Below, one piece after another: positions 16,819 through 26,527 of a DNA stretch of 64,000 nucleotides. The translations under genes were made by a program, and so were the position numbers. Position 1 is the first letter of the stretch, and every line of letters starts with the position of its first letter. Under the pieces are notes generated by a model that was not told the origin of the DNA, made no database searches, and saw only the letters and a program-made list of their open reading frames with translations. Origin of the DNA: MGBC163016 sp964649145 (GTDB taxonomy: Bacteria > Actinomycetota > Coriobacteriia > Coriobacteriales > Eggerthellaceae); assembly GCA_964649145.1 (NCBI GenBank), contig CAZYOQ010000002.1:1-64000 (forward strand), written 5' to 3'.

Positions 16819-17691
16819 TTATCTTTCATCTGCAAGGAAAAACAAAGCAAGTGTACCAGGGCCGGAGTGTGCACCTATTACAGGGTCAATGCAATTGGTC
16901 ACAGTTTCTGTAACGCCAAAACGTTCCTTTAACTGTTCTGCCAGATATTTTGCATCTTGTAAGCAATCTGCGTGAACAATGAATATTGGCTGGTCGCAAA
17001 CAGGCTTATTCGCGGAATTATCCAAATGTTGCAAAATAGCTTCAATAGATTTCTTGCGGCCACGAACTTTTTCTACAGGAACTATATGCCCTTTATCATC
17101 AAAGTGCAGGATGGGCTTTATGTTTAATAGGCTGCCAGCCCAAGCGCTTGTTTTGGAAAGTCGTCCACCCCTGTAGAGATAATTTAGGTCGTCTACCGTG
17201 AACCAGTGAGCAAGGTGAAGCTTATGCTCTTCCAACCAGTCGCGTACCTCTTCGATTGAAGATCCTTTATCTTTTAGCATTGACGCGTAATAGACCAAAA
17301 GTCCTTCTCCAAGAGATGCTGCTAATGTATCAACCGCATAAAGCTTTCTATTTGGATATTCGGCTTTAAGCCGATTCATTAATAACGAGATCGAGTCAAA
17401 AGTGCTTGAAAGACCGCTTGAAAAACCGATATAGAGAACATCTAAGCCTTGGTCTAGCTGATCGCAAATAAGAGCTTGCACCTCTTCCAAATTTGGAAGT
17501 GAGGTGGTGATTACCTTACCTTCTCTCATCATCTTGTAGAACCTTGCGAGATCAGATTTTTCGCCTTTTAAGAAACTCTTGTGTTGAACATTGTCAACTA
17601 TAAATGTCATAGAAATAATTTCTATGTCCATATCCTCGATCATTTTGTCGGGTAAATTGCAGCATGAGTCCGTTAAAATCTTGAAATCCAT
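16819..17691 (-). CDS. DegV family fatty-acid-binding protein
   Basis: A 290-aa DegV/FakB-type protein. It opens with FKILTDSCCNLP (residues 3-14), then ITTSLPNLEEV near 61, YIGFSSGLSSTFDS near 87-100 and the GRLSKTSAWAGSLLNIKPIL stretch split by the fatty-acid pocket near 177-196. Proteins of this family hold a fatty acid for the FakA kinase. No fakA is in the window. It converges with the glycosyltransferase gene and is divergent from ileS across 103 bases containing several short inverted repeats. Confidence 0.9.
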   Translation of the reverse strand: MDFKILTDSCCNLPDKMIEDMDIEIISMTFIVDNVQHKSFLKGEKSDLARFYKMMREGKVITTSLPNLEEVQALICDQLDQGLDVLYIGFSSGLSSTFDSISLLMNRLKAEYPNRKLYAVDTLAASLGEGLLVYYASMLKDKGSSIEEVRDWLEEHKLHLAHWFTVDDLNYLYRGGRLSKTSAWAGSLLNIKPILHFDDKGHIVPVEKVRGRKKSIEAILQHLDNSANKPVCDQPIFIVHADCLQDAKYLAEQLKERFGVTETVTNCIDPVIGAHSGPGTLALFFLADER

Positions 17692-17729
17692 TGTTCCTCG
17701 CTAGGTGAGTGTAAACTATACGGTTACCA

Positions 17730-17757
17730 AGTAAATATTAGTTACTCTCAAATGAGA
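17730..17757. promoter_or_regulatory. Short inverted repeats between degV and ileS
   Basis: AGTAA-7-TTACT (17730-17746) is followed directly by TCTCA-AA-TGAGA (17746-17757), with a GGTTACC palindrome just upstream (17722-17728). The 103-base region must drive both divergent genes. The repeats are directly visible; a role as operators for a repressor is only a guess. Confidence 0.3.
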
Positions 17758-17794
17758 TATATATTAAAAACTTGAAAGGTTACGGTTTAGAAAA

Positions 17795-20650
17795 GTGGCA
17801 AGCGATTATAAGAACACGATGAATCTTCCACAGACCGATTTCCCTATGAGGGGGAACTTAGCTCAAAACGAGCCTAAGCGCCTTGAGAAGTGGTTTGCGC
17901 AAGACCTTTATAAGAAGGTTTTAGAGAAGAATAAGCAAGGCAAACCATTCGTACTTCATGATGGACCTCCATATGCCAACGGACCTATCCATATCGGGCA
18001 TGCTTTTAACAAGATCTTAAAGGATTTCGTAAACAAGAGTCATGCTCAGCGTGGTTTTTATACGCCCTACATCCCGGGTTGGGATTGCCACGGACAACCT
18101 ATTGAGCATATGGTCGAGAAAACCTTAGGTCCTAAGAAGATGTCTGAAACCCCGCTTCCAAAGTTGCGTGAACTTTGCCGAGACTGGGCTAGTGAATACG
18201 TTGACATCCAGCGCGAAGGTTTTAAGCGACTTGGTGTAAATGCCGATTGGGATCACCCTTATCTTACATATACGCCCGGATACGAAACCGGGAACATAGA
18301 GCTTTTCAAAGACATGTACCTTTCGGGATCTATCTATCGTGGGCGTAAGCCTATACACTGGTGCTCACGTTGTCATACTGCTTTGGCCGAGGCCGAAATC
18401 GAATATGGAGACGAAATGTCTCCTTCGATTTTTGTTGCTTTCAAGCTTGATAGCGTTCCGGGCGTTTTCGAGGCTGAAGGGGTAGAGGAAGCCTATGTTC
18501 TTATTTGGACAACGACCCCTTGGACCTTGCCTGCAAACACCGCTGTGTCTTTGGCTCCTGATGCAAGATATGTGATTGTTAATGCTGTAGGCAAGAATAT
18601 GATCATGGCAGAAGAGCTTGTAGACCAGGTTGCCGAGAAGGCTGCATGGTCAAATTATTCTGTTCTCTCAGATGAGAATGGAAAGCCTGTTTCACTTTCC
18701 GGAAAGCAACTTTATGGCCTTACATATACTGCTCCGATTAGGAAAGATCTGAAGGGCATACTTATCTATGGCGACCATGTGACTCTTGATACAGGTACAG
18801 GTGCGGTTCATACGGCTCCAGGTCATGGTCAAGACGACTACTTGGTGGGTCTTGAATTCGACCTTCCGTCTTTGATGCCTGTAGACGACAACGGCGTTCT
18901 AACTGATGAAGCTGGGCAGTTTGCAGGTCTAAATGTAAACGATGCAAATCCTGAGATTATAAAGTGGCTAGATGAACAGGGTGTCTTGATCGCTCAAGAG
19001 GATATCAACCACTCGTATCCTCATTGCTGGCGTTGTCACGAGCCTGTCATCTTCCGCGCAACTGACCAATGGTTTGTGTCCATGGATAAGAATTCGCTTC
19101 GAGAAGATGCGCTTAAGGCTATCGATAACGAGGTTCAATGGATTCCTTCATGGGCTAAGAACAGAATCTCTGCCATGGTGGCAGACCGCCCCGACTGGTG
19201 CATTTCAAGGCAGCGTTCTTGGGGCGTACCTATTCCTGTATTTAAGTGCGCAAAGTGCAACGAGATAGTGGCAAATGAAGAAACGTTCGACGCCGTTATC
19301 GAGCTTTTCAATGAGAAGGGTTCGGATGCCTGGTTTACGACAGACCCTTCAAGCTATCTTCCATCTACCACAAAATGCCCTAAATGTGGAGGCCAGCACT
19401 TCACTCCTGAAAAGGATATCTTGGATGTTTGGTGGGAAAGTGGGGTTTCCCACACAAGTGTGCTTAAGCATAGGAAATCGGAAGGGCTTGATTTCCCTGC
19501 TGATATGTATCTAGAAGGCTCTGACCAGCACAGAGGCTGGTTCCAGTCATCTTTGCTTACATCAATTGGCGCTTACGGGGTTCCTCCTTATAAATCTGTT
19601 ATGCACTGCGGTTTTACAGTGGATGAGCAAGGTCGTAAGATGTCAAAATCTCTTGGTAATGGCATCGATCCTGATGAAGTTTGTAAACAATTTGGTGCTG
19701 ACGTCTTAAGGCTTTGGGTCTCAAGTGTCGATTACTCGCAAGACGTGAGTATCTCGAAGAACATTTTGAAGCAGGTATCCGATGCGTATAGAAGGATAAG
19801 GAATACTTTCCGATTCCTTCTTGGTAACCTCTACGATTTCGACTACGAGAAAGATGCTATTAAAGATTTCAATCAGCTAGAGGCAATAGACCAATATATG
19901 TTGATTAAGACCTATAGGATGCTTGAAGAAGTCGAGGGTGCTTTTGATGATTACAAGTTCAACGGAGTCTATCGCGTAATTTATGACTTCGTGAATGACC
20001 TTTCAGCGGTTTATATGGATGTTTCCAAAGATCGCCTGTATTCGGAAGGCGCAAATTCTCCTAGACGGCGTGCTGTGCAGACCGTTCTTGCAGACATCAT
20101 CGAGGTGCTTGTTAGGGTTTTGGCTCCGATACTTTCATTTACTTGCGATGAAGTTTGGGAGAACTTCCCTGAAGGAATGCGCATTAAGCCTGAACATCCA
20201 TTTAGCGTTCAGCTTGCAGGCTGGCCTGCACGCTCAGATTTCTTGCCAGCTCTTCCTGACGATGAACTTGCAAACCAAATTTTCGAAACCTTTGAAATTG
20301 TCATGGACGTACGCGAGAAGGTCACCAAAGCGCTTGAGACTGCGCGTGATAGCGGGGAAGTGAACAAGAGTCAAGAAGCCGATATCATGCTAAGAGTTCC
20401 ATCCAGCATAGCAGTCGCTCTTACAAAGGTCGGTTCTAGCGCACTGGCCGATCTTTTCATCGTGTCCAAGGTTGATGTTCTTGAAAGAGATGATGGCCTG
20501 GAAGAAATAGAAGCAAGTGTTGCGCCATCTAATCTAGCTAGGTGCCAGCGCTGCTGGAATTATCGTGAGATAGGCGTCATGCACGATTACCCCGATGTGT
20601 GCGAACGTTGTGGCGAGGTATTGAAAAACCAGATGCTAGATGGCGAATAA
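17795..20650 (+). CDS. ileS: Isoleucyl-tRNA synthetase
   Basis: A 951-aa class I synthetase that charges tRNA-Ile. It has the HIGH motif (PIHIGHAFN near residues 64-72), an editing domain with WTTTPWTLPAN near 239-249 and GTGAVHTAPGHG near 336-347, and KMSKS within GRKMSKSLGN near 612-621. A C-terminal zinc motif comprises CQRCW and CERCG. The bacterial-type C-terminal zinc domain is complete. It starts with GTG at 17795 after GAAAGG; an internal ATG at 17819 is an alternative. No T-box leader is seen. It overlaps lspA by 11 bases. Confidence 0.96.
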   Translation: MASDYKNTMNLPQTDFPMRGNLAQNEPKRLEKWFAQDLYKKVLEKNKQGKPFVLHDGPPYANGPIHIGHAFNKILKDFVNKSHAQRGFYTPYIPGWDCHGQPIEHMVEKTLGPKKMSETPLPKLRELCRDWASEYVDIQREGFKRLGVNADWDHPYLTYTPGYETGNIELFKDMYLSGSIYRGRKPIHWCSRCHTALAEAEIEYGDEMSPSIFVAFKLDSVPGVFEAEGVEEAYVLIWTTTPWTLPANTAVSLAPDARYVIVNAVGKNMIMAEELVDQVAEKAAWSNYSVLSDENGKPVSLSGKQLYGLTYTAPIRKDLKGILIYGDHVTLDTGTGAVHTAPGHGQDDYLVGLEFDLPSLMPVDDNGVLTDEAGQFAGLNVNDANPEIIKWLDEQGVLIAQEDINHSYPHCWRCHEPVIFRATDQWFVSMDKNSLREDALKAIDNEVQWIPSWAKNRISAMVADRPDWCISRQRSWGVPIPVFKCAKCNEIVANEETFDAVIELFNEKGSDAWFTTDPSSYLPSTTKCPKCGGQHFTPEKDILDVWWESGVSHTSVLKHRKSEGLDFPADMYLEGSDQHRGWFQSSLLTSIGAYGVPPYKSVMHCGFTVDEQGRKMSKSLGNGIDPDEVCKQFGADVLRLWVSSVDYSQDVSISKNILKQVSDAYRRIRNTFRFLLGNLYDFDYEKDAIKDFNQLEAIDQYMLIKTYRMLEEVEGAFDDYKFNGVYRVIYDFVNDLSAVYMDVSKDRLYSEGANSPRRRAVQTVLADIIEVLVRVLAPILSFTCDEVWENFPEGMRIKPEHPFSVQLAGWPARSDFLPALPDDELANQIFETFEIVMDVREKVTKALETARDSGEVNKSQEADIMLRVPSSIAVALTKVGSSALADLFIVSKVDVLERDDGLEEIEASVAPSNLARCQRCWNYREIGVMHDYPDVCERCGEVLKNQMLDGE

Positions 20651-21143
20651 ACGAATTAGAATCCGCGACTTTCTTATAATGGCGGCCTTGGTCGTTGTTT
20701 GGATCCTTATAGATCAGGCGACCAAGGCTAGCGTTAAGTCTTTTCAACCAAATGAACTGATCGCAGGGCCTTTCCTTGGCATCTTCGATATCACCCTGGT
20801 TCACAATACCGGTGCGGCCTGGGGATTATTTGGCGGTAACGCTATGTTTTTAGGCATATTTTCAATTCTTGTTTGCGTGCTAGCTGTCATCTATCTTGCT
20901 TTGGCGAAGCCTCCAGCATCTATTGGGACAGTAACTGGCTTATCGCTTGTAGTAGCAGGTGGCATTGGGAATGCGATTGATCGTTTTACTAACCAATATG
21001 TAGTTGATTTTATCCGCCCTGTATTCATTGATTTCCCGGTATTTAACTTTGCCGATATAGGCGTGACCGTTGGCATTGTTGTCTTCGTGGTCTCGATTAT
21101 TGTTGAATCTAGACGCAATACCTCTAAGGCTAAAGATGAGTAG
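20640..21143 (+). CDS. lspA: Lipoprotein signal peptidase II
   Basis: A 167-aa aspartic membrane peptidase that removes signal peptides from lipidated prolipoproteins. Four hydrophobic segments are visible. The catalytic aspartates are in GNAIDRFTN (near 102-110) and FNFADIGVTVG (near 131-141), and VHNTGAAWG near 54-62 is conserved. It overlaps the end of ileS by 11 bases and the next pseudouridine synthase gene by eight, so ileS-lspA-rluA-coaBC is a tightly coupled operon. The ileS-lspA linkage is common in bacteria. Confidence 0.95.
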   Translation: MANKRIRIRDFLIMAALVVVWILIDQATKASVKSFQPNELIAGPFLGIFDITLVHNTGAAWGLFGGNAMFLGIFSILVCVLAVIYLALAKPPASIGTVTGLSLVVAGGIGNAIDRFTNQYVVDFIRPVFIDFPVFNFADIGVTVGIVVFVVSIIVESRRNTSKAKDE

Positions 21144-22110
21144 ACGGGTTTCAAGTGTTTGCGATTTAGAATTAGCTGGGTTAAGACTTGATGTATTCTG
21201 CGCCCAGAGTGGCTTCTACCCTTCAAGGTCTTCTGCCGTAAAGGCAATAGAAGATGGCTCGGTTCTTGTAAACGGGCAAATATCTACAAAGAAGCATGTT
21301 CTGGCAGGTGGCGATGTTGTAGTTTGCGAGCTAGAAGACTCAAGCTATTCAAATGAGCTTATAGGCCAAGATATCCCACTAGACATTCGCTTTGAAGACG
21401 ACGACATAATTGTGCTTAGCAAGCAGGCGGGTCTTATTTGTCATCCGGCCAACGAATACAGAGACAACACACTTGTAAATGCTTTGATATTTCGCTATGG
21501 AATTGGCGGGCTTTGCGATGTGCAGGGCGATGCCGACCGCTATGGGATAGTTCACCGCCTTGATGCTGATACCAGCGGTCTTATGCTTGCAGCAAAGACT
21601 AACGAGGCTGGTCTTGCTTTGATGGAAGCGATAGGTAAGCGAGAGGTAGATAGACGCTACCTTGCTCTAGTGCACGGGATCATTTCGCCTGAAACCGGGT
21701 TGGTAGACGGTCCTATAATGAGAAATCCTAAGGATAGAAAATCGATGGCCGTAGGTGATGGGCCTTCTGCAAGGGATGCAATAACTACCTTCAAGGTAAG
21801 GCAGCGCTTTGAGGGCGACGGTTTAAGCGATGGGTATACTTTGATCGAGTGCAAGCTCTTTACGGGGCGAACGCATCAGATTCGCGTACATATGCAATAC
21901 ATCGGGCATCCTATTGTTGCGGATCCTATTTATAATTCCAAAGGTCCTAAATCTGCTAAGGCACAGCTTGGCTTAAACAGGCAGTTTTTACACTCTTGTA
22001 AACTAGGGTTCGAACATCCTATAACAGGTGAAAAAATGTTTTTCGCCGATGACTTACCTAAAGATCTCAAGGACGCTTTAGATAGCATTTCAGAAAGGCG
22101 CGAAATATGA
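21136..22110 (+). CDS. RluA-family pseudouridine synthase
   Basis: A 324-aa RNA pseudouridine synthase. An N-terminal S4 RNA-binding domain (about 15-65, RLDVFCAQ and VLVNG) precedes the catalytic domain with the HRLDADTSGLML motif near 139-150 (catalytic Asp in RLDADTSG) and FTGRTHQIRVHM near 242-253. RluD/YlyB-type enzymes modify 23S rRNA; the exact position cannot be assigned. The ATG at 21136 lies inside lspA; the longer frame to 21070 is not needed. Its TGA overlaps the ATG of coaBC (ATGA). Adjacency to lspA is frequent in Gram-positive bacteria. Confidence 0.92.
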   Translation: MSRRVSSVCDLELAGLRLDVFCAQSGFYPSRSSAVKAIEDGSVLVNGQISTKKHVLAGGDVVVCELEDSSYSNELIGQDIPLDIRFEDDDIIVLSKQAGLICHPANEYRDNTLVNALIFRYGIGGLCDVQGDADRYGIVHRLDADTSGLMLAAKTNEAGLALMEAIGKREVDRRYLALVHGIISPETGLVDGPIMRNPKDRKSMAVGDGPSARDAITTFKVRQRFEGDGLSDGYTLIECKLFTGRTHQIRVHMQYIGHPIVADPIYNSKGPKSAKAQLGLNRQFLHSCKLGFEHPITGEKMFFADDLPKDLKDALDSISERREI

Positions 22111-23321
22111 AGGTTCTCTTAGGTGTGAGCGGTTGTATCGCAGCTTATAAGTCTTGTGAGATTTTGCGTCAGCTTCAAAAGATGGACGTTGATGTGCAAG
22201 TCGTGATGACTGAGCATGCCACTAAATTTGTGGGACCACAAACTTTCAGCGCTTTATCCGGGCATCCTGCAAAGGTCTCTAATTTTGACGATTTAGAAGA
22301 CCCCATAGTGCACATAAGGCTTGCTGAGGATTGTGATTTATTTTTGATTGCCCCTTGTACCGGAAATGTATTGTCGAAGATTACATATGGCATTGCTGAT
22401 GACTTGCTTACTACATGCGCACTTGCAGCACACGATAAGCTAGCGCTTGCCCCTGCGATGAATGTTCATATGTATGAGTCTGGTGCCATACAGGAAAATC
22501 TTGCAACTTTGCGCAGGCGTGGCGTAAAAATTCTTGACCCTGATAGTGGATATCTGGCTTGTGGGGAAGTGGGATCTGGCCGCTTGGCTGAGCCAAGTGA
22601 GATAGCGCAGGCTGCAATCAAAATTATGAACGAGGGCGCTTGCAGTTTGGGGCGGGACAAGGTCGCAAACTTGGATATGTCGGGTAAAAGAGTACTTATT
22701 ACAGCTGGCCCTACTAGGGAAAGGATTGACCCTGTTAGGTATATAAGTAATGAGTCGTCAGGAAAGATGGGTATATCTTTAGCAAACGCTGCCAAGAGAA
22801 GGAGAGCAGAAGTCAAGCTGGTCTTAGGGCCTGTAAATTTAAAGCCCGACTTCGGTGTCAATGTGGTTGATGTAGAGACATCTGAGGAAATGTATAAAGC
22901 TGTTGAAAATGCATTTAGTGAAAGCGACATTCTTATATTTGCAGCTGCAGTTTGCGATATTAAACCTGTAGAAACATTTGATAATAAGCTGAAAAAAGGC
23001 GTCGACGATGATGCGCTCTCGAATATACGTATGCAGGGTGCGATTGATATTCTAGGGACTTTTGCAAGCAAAAAGGAAGGGCGCTACATAGTAGGTTTTG
23101 CTGCAGAAACAGATAATGTTTTAGAGAACGGGAAAGCGAAACTTCGCTCAAAAAACGCCGACTTAATAGTTGCAAACGAAGTTGGCGTTGGTAAAACTTT
23201 TGGCAAGGATAAATCGAAGGCCTGGTTAATAAAAAATGATGGAATCAAAGAGCTTGAAGAGATGCCTAAAACAAGGCTGGCAGACGTTATCTTAGACGAA
23301 GTTTGTGCTAATATGTGCTAG
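22107..23321 (+). CDS. coaBC: Bifunctional CoaBC (phosphopantothenoylcysteine synthetase/decarboxylase)
   Basis: A 404-aa bifunctional enzyme of coenzyme A synthesis. The N-terminal flavin-dependent decarboxylase CoaC has GVSGCIAAYKSCEILRQL near 5-22 and the APAMNVHMYE substrate loop near 114-123. The CoaB ligase begins near residue 188, with ITAGPTRERIDPVRYISN and SSGKMG near 197-220 and AAVCDIKP near 275. The ATGA overlap with the upstream gene indicates coupling. The product fits the demand for CoA in the acyl-CoA metabolism encoded elsewhere in the window. Confidence 0.95.
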   Translation: MKVLLGVSGCIAAYKSCEILRQLQKMDVDVQVVMTEHATKFVGPQTFSALSGHPAKVSNFDDLEDPIVHIRLAEDCDLFLIAPCTGNVLSKITYGIADDLLTTCALAAHDKLALAPAMNVHMYESGAIQENLATLRRRGVKILDPDSGYLACGEVGSGRLAEPSEIAQAAIKIMNEGACSLGRDKVANLDMSGKRVLITAGPTRERIDPVRYISNESSGKMGISLANAAKRRRAEVKLVLGPVNLKPDFGVNVVDVETSEEMYKAVENAFSESDILIFAAAVCDIKPVETFDNKLKKGVDDDALSNIRMQGAIDILGTFASKKEGRYIVGFAAETDNVLENGKAKLRSKNADLIVANEVGVGKTFGKDKSKAWLIKNDGIKELEEMPKTRLADVILDEVCANMC

Positions 23322-23342
23322 CCTAATTAGGCACATTTGCAT

Positions 23343-23416
<74 letters not shown>

Positions 23417-23419
23417 CCA

Positions 23420-23671
23420 TTTCTGGCCTAGTCAATCATAGATTAACCTGTCCAGAGTTTATTTTCCACAGGGTTTTAAGGTGCTTTTCCGTTTACCCAC
23501 CTTTTGCAACCGCTTGTATCTAAGGGTTTTTCCGTTCACGCCAGCATTTGGGCGAATATCCTCAAACGCCCTTTGGAGAGCCTAATTCAAAGCTAGTTTT
23601 GTTAAAGTCAGTGTGTCGTTTTACAAATTTTCGTATCGACTATCCATGGAAATCAAAAGGGAAGGGGAAGC
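23420..23671 (+). other. Long leader region before the ech operon
   Basis: No gene is evident in these 252 bases. Two related blocks, each containing TTTTCCGTT(T/C)AC, lie near 23486 and 23530. A candidate promoter with TTGTTA (23599-23604), a 17-base spacer and TACAAA (23622-23627) would place the transcript start about 40 bases before echA. The repeats could bind a regulator of the hydrogenase genes, but nothing identifies one. Confidence 0.35.
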
Positions 23672-25588
23672 ATGGAAATGCTTTTGTTCTTGATTGCATT
23701 TCCGCTAGTGGCGGCTTGTGCCTTGATGATTATTCGTCAAAACACAGCTAGAAACGTCATAGTGGTTGCATCGGGGGCTATCGTTGCTTGTGTATCTATC
23801 GCTTTGGTCGTGATGTACTTAGGGTCAGGGCCTGTTTACTTTGAAGCGATATCTCCACTGGCAGATTACGCTTGCACCGCGATAAGTTGTATTTGTGTAA
23901 TCGTCGTGATTGCGTTTGCGGTCAAATATAAGAATTTTATCGCAGGCCTTTTAGCAGTGCTTCAAGCCATCATAGTCCTTGTTGTAGATTTCGCCTTCGC
24001 GCCAGGCGTAGAAGTTGAACTCGGTCTTTATGTAGATTCCCTCTCTTTGCTAATGACTTTGATTATTGGCATCATAGGTTCTGGAATATGCATTTATGCC
24101 ATTGGATATATGCAGGATTTTCAGGCTCACGAGCCTGAGGGTGCAAAAGACAGGCGTCCTACGTTTTTCGCCTTGATGTTTGTCTTTCTTTCTGCGATGT
24201 TTGCTATCGTATTTTCGAACAATATGTCGTGGATGTTTACCGGTTGGGAAGTCACGACGCTTTGCTCGTTCCTCTTAATTGGATACACCAAGACTCCTGA
24301 AGCAATTAACAATGCCTTTAGACAGATCATAATGAACCTTGCTGGAGGTATTGGCTTTATACTTGCGCTTTGGGTAAGCATTGCAAATATCAATACTTTG
24401 TCACTTCAAGATTTCATTGAGTTTGCTTGCAACCAACCAGCTATTGCGTGTCTGCCAGTTGTGCTGCTTGCTTTCGCTGGAATCACAAAGGCAGCTCAGA
24501 TGCCTTTCCAGTCTTGGCTTCTTGGAGCCATGGTTGCGCCTACGCCTACAAGCGCGCTCTTGCATTCCTCTACCATGGTTAAGGCTGGTGTCTTTTTGCT
24601 GGTCAAGCTTGCACCTTGTATGCTCGTTAGTTTTGTGCCATCCATCATGGTTATGCTTATTGGTTCAATCACTTTTATGCTCTGTTCGTTTATGGCTATC
24701 TCGCAAACAAACGCCAAACGCGTTCTTGCCTATTCGACCATAGCAAACCTTGGATTGATCACTGCTTGTGCAGGTGTTGGAACACCTGAGGCAGTTTGGG
24801 CTGCATGTTTCTTGATTCTCTTTCATGCCATTGCCAAATCACTTCTTTTCCTTTGTGTTGGCACAGCAGAACATCACATTGGGTCTCGTGATATCGAGGA
24901 TATGGATCTTCTCTTCGAACGCATGCCGAAGCTTGCTAGATTAATGATGCTTGGAATCATGTGCATGTTCATTGCACCTTTTGGCATGCTTGTCGCTAAG
25001 TGGGCAACGCTTGTATCATTTGTCGAAATGAACCAAATCGCTCTTGTATTGATTCTTGCTTTTGGTTCAGCTGCTACTTTCATGTTTTGGGCCAAATGGC
25101 TTGGCAAGCTTGCAGGAATTGCAGGCAAGCCACAAAACATTGAACTTTCAGTGCACGCATCCGAATGGTTCTCTACAGGATTGATGGCTGTTTTGCTAGT
25201 AGCTTCTTGTATCTTGCTTCCAGTGATTTCTTCTGTAGTGGTCGAGCCGTATATCTACGATGTCTTCGGATTTTCAGGCCAAGGTATCGCAACCGACAAC
25301 CTTTGGATAGCAAGTATTTGTGTAATTGTTGTTGCGATAGCGCTATTTGCGGGCATAGGTCACTCCAAGAAACGTCAAGTGGACGTTTATCTTTCTGGCA
25401 TTAATGTCGATAATGACACACGTACTTTCACTAATTCGATGTCTGGGCAAACAGTCGCTACTGCTCGCAACTGGTATATGGATAGCTGGTTTGGCGAGAA
25501 AACTGTAAGCCCTATAGGCGTTATTTGTAATTCCGTGATTATCCTTTTGGCAATCGTACTTGGATTGCTCGGGATATCGTTTGTATAG
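23672..25588 (+). CDS. echA: Ech hydrogenase ion-translocating subunit EchA (NuoL-like)
   Basis: A 638-aa membrane protein of the NuoL/MrpA antiporter-like family with about 15 or more hydrophobic helices. Family landmarks include GWEVTTLCSFLLIG near 190-203 and the conserved KAAQMPFQSWL segment near 272-282 with LLHSSTMVKAG near 293-303, carrying the buried lysine and histidine of the ion channel. In Ech complexes EchA couples ferredoxin oxidation and H2 formation to H+ or Na+ transport. The start ATG is preceded by AAGGGGAAG. It opens a six-gene operon in the order echABCDEF, the same as in methanogen Ech. Confidence 0.9.
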   Translation: MEMLLFLIAFPLVAACALMIIRQNTARNVIVVASGAIVACVSIALVVMYLGSGPVYFEAISPLADYACTAISCICVIVVIAFAVKYKNFIAGLLAVLQAIIVLVVDFAFAPGVEVELGLYVDSLSLLMTLIIGIIGSGICIYAIGYMQDFQAHEPEGAKDRRPTFFALMFVFLSAMFAIVFSNNMSWMFTGWEVTTLCSFLLIGYTKTPEAINNAFRQIIMNLAGGIGFILALWVSIANINTLSLQDFIEFACNQPAIACLPVVLLAFAGITKAAQMPFQSWLLGAMVAPTPTSALLHSSTMVKAGVFLLVKLAPCMLVSFVPSIMVMLIGSITFMLCSFMAISQTNAKRVLAYSTIANLGLITACAGVGTPEAVWAACFLILFHAIAKSLLFLCVGTAEHHIGSRDIEDMDLLFERMPKLARLMMLGIMCMFIAPFGMLVAKWATLVSFVEMNQIALVLILAFGSAATFMFWAKWLGKLAGIAGKPQNIELSVHASEWFSTGLMAVLLVASCILLPVISSVVVEPYIYDVFGFSGQGIATDNLWIASICVIVVAIALFAGIGHSKKRQVDVYLSGINVDNDTRTFTNSMSGQTVATARNWYMDSWFGEKTVSPIGVICNSVIILLAIVLGLLGISFV

Positions 25589-25603
25589 GCGAGAGGAGGA
25601 AAC

Positions 25604-26512
25604 GTGGAAACCTTGATTGATATCTTGATTGTTCTTGGCGGAACAATAGCTTTCGCTATTCTAGCTCCGATCGTCGGATGTTTACTTGCTGGAATTGACA
25701 GAGTGCTTTCTGCACGTATGCAGGGAAGAGTAGGGCCGCCACTCCTTCAGCCTTACTATGATGTTCGCAAGCTTCTTGCTAAGGAGAAGGTGAGCGTAAA
25801 TAAGGTGCAAGACGTTTATGTCATTTGTGCATTCGTTTTTGCATGCCTTGCAGGAGGGATTTTCTTTACTGGGGGAAACCTTCTAATGTGCGTTTTTATT
25901 ATCACGCTTTCGAGCCTCTTCTTTATCATGGCGGCATATTCTACTAGGTCGCCTTATTCTGAGATTGGTGCGAATCGTGAGACCTTACAGGTTATGTCTT
26001 ATGAGCCGATGGTTCTAATATTTGCTGTAGGGTTTTACATGGCAATCGCTGCTATAACTTCAGATGGATTGATAGGCTCGTTTGACATATCTGCTGTTTT
26101 CTCGTTGGATGTTCCAATTATTTGCAATATCTGGTTGATATTCATCGGACTTCTATTCATCCTTACAATCAAGCTTCGTAAGTCACCCTTCGATATATCG
26201 ATGAGCCACCATGCCCACCAAGAGATTGTTCGTGGTATGACAACCGAGATGTCGGGTTCGACTTTAGCGTTAGTTGAGGTTATGCATTGGTGTGAAAGCG
26301 TGCTCTTCCTCGGATGGATAGGCGTCTTCTTTGTCTGGGGGAATCCTTTTAGTTTGATTTTGGGAGTTGTAGTCGCTATCTTGGCTTACTTCCTTGAGAT
26401 TCTTATCGATAATAATTTTGCACGTGTGAAATGGCAGTTTATGGTCAAATCGGCATGGGTCGTTGCTCTAGTATTTGGTGGCATCAACATGGCCGTTCTG
26501 GCATTCATTTAA
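25604..26512 (+). CDS. echB: Ech hydrogenase membrane subunit EchB (NuoH-like)
   Basis: A 302-aa NuoH/HycD-type membrane protein with about eight helices. The conserved cytoplasmic loop GIDRVLSARMQGRVGPPLLQP (residues 30-50, quoted in part as RMQGRVGPPLLQP) and the ISMSHHAHQEIVRG segment near 199-212 lie at the interface with the small and large hydrogenase subunits. The start is GTG at 25604, seven bases after GAGGAGG. It anchors the soluble hydrogenase module to the membrane. It follows echA by 15 bases. Confidence 0.92.
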   Translation: METLIDILIVLGGTIAFAILAPIVGCLLAGIDRVLSARMQGRVGPPLLQPYYDVRKLLAKEKVSVNKVQDVYVICAFVFACLAGGIFFTGGNLLMCVFIITLSSLFFIMAAYSTRSPYSEIGANRETLQVMSYEPMVLIFAVGFYMAIAAITSDGLIGSFDISAVFSLDVPIICNIWLIFIGLLFILTIKLRKSPFDISMSHHAHQEIVRGMTTEMSGSTLALVEVMHWCESVLFLGWIGVFFVWGNPFSLILGVVVAILAYFLEILIDNNFARVKWQFMVKSAWVVALVFGGINMAVLAFI

Positions 26513-26527
26513 GGGGGCTTGAAGTTT

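Noticed and set aside
17692..17794. T-box riboswitch before ileS
   Set aside because: Only 103 bases separate degV and ileS, without the T-box sequence or a terminator hairpin.
22466..23071. 201-residue minus-strand reading frame
   Set aside because: It lies wholly inside coaBC in the opposite direction, has no recognisable motif, and the coaBC frame is strongly supported by CoaB and CoaC motifs.
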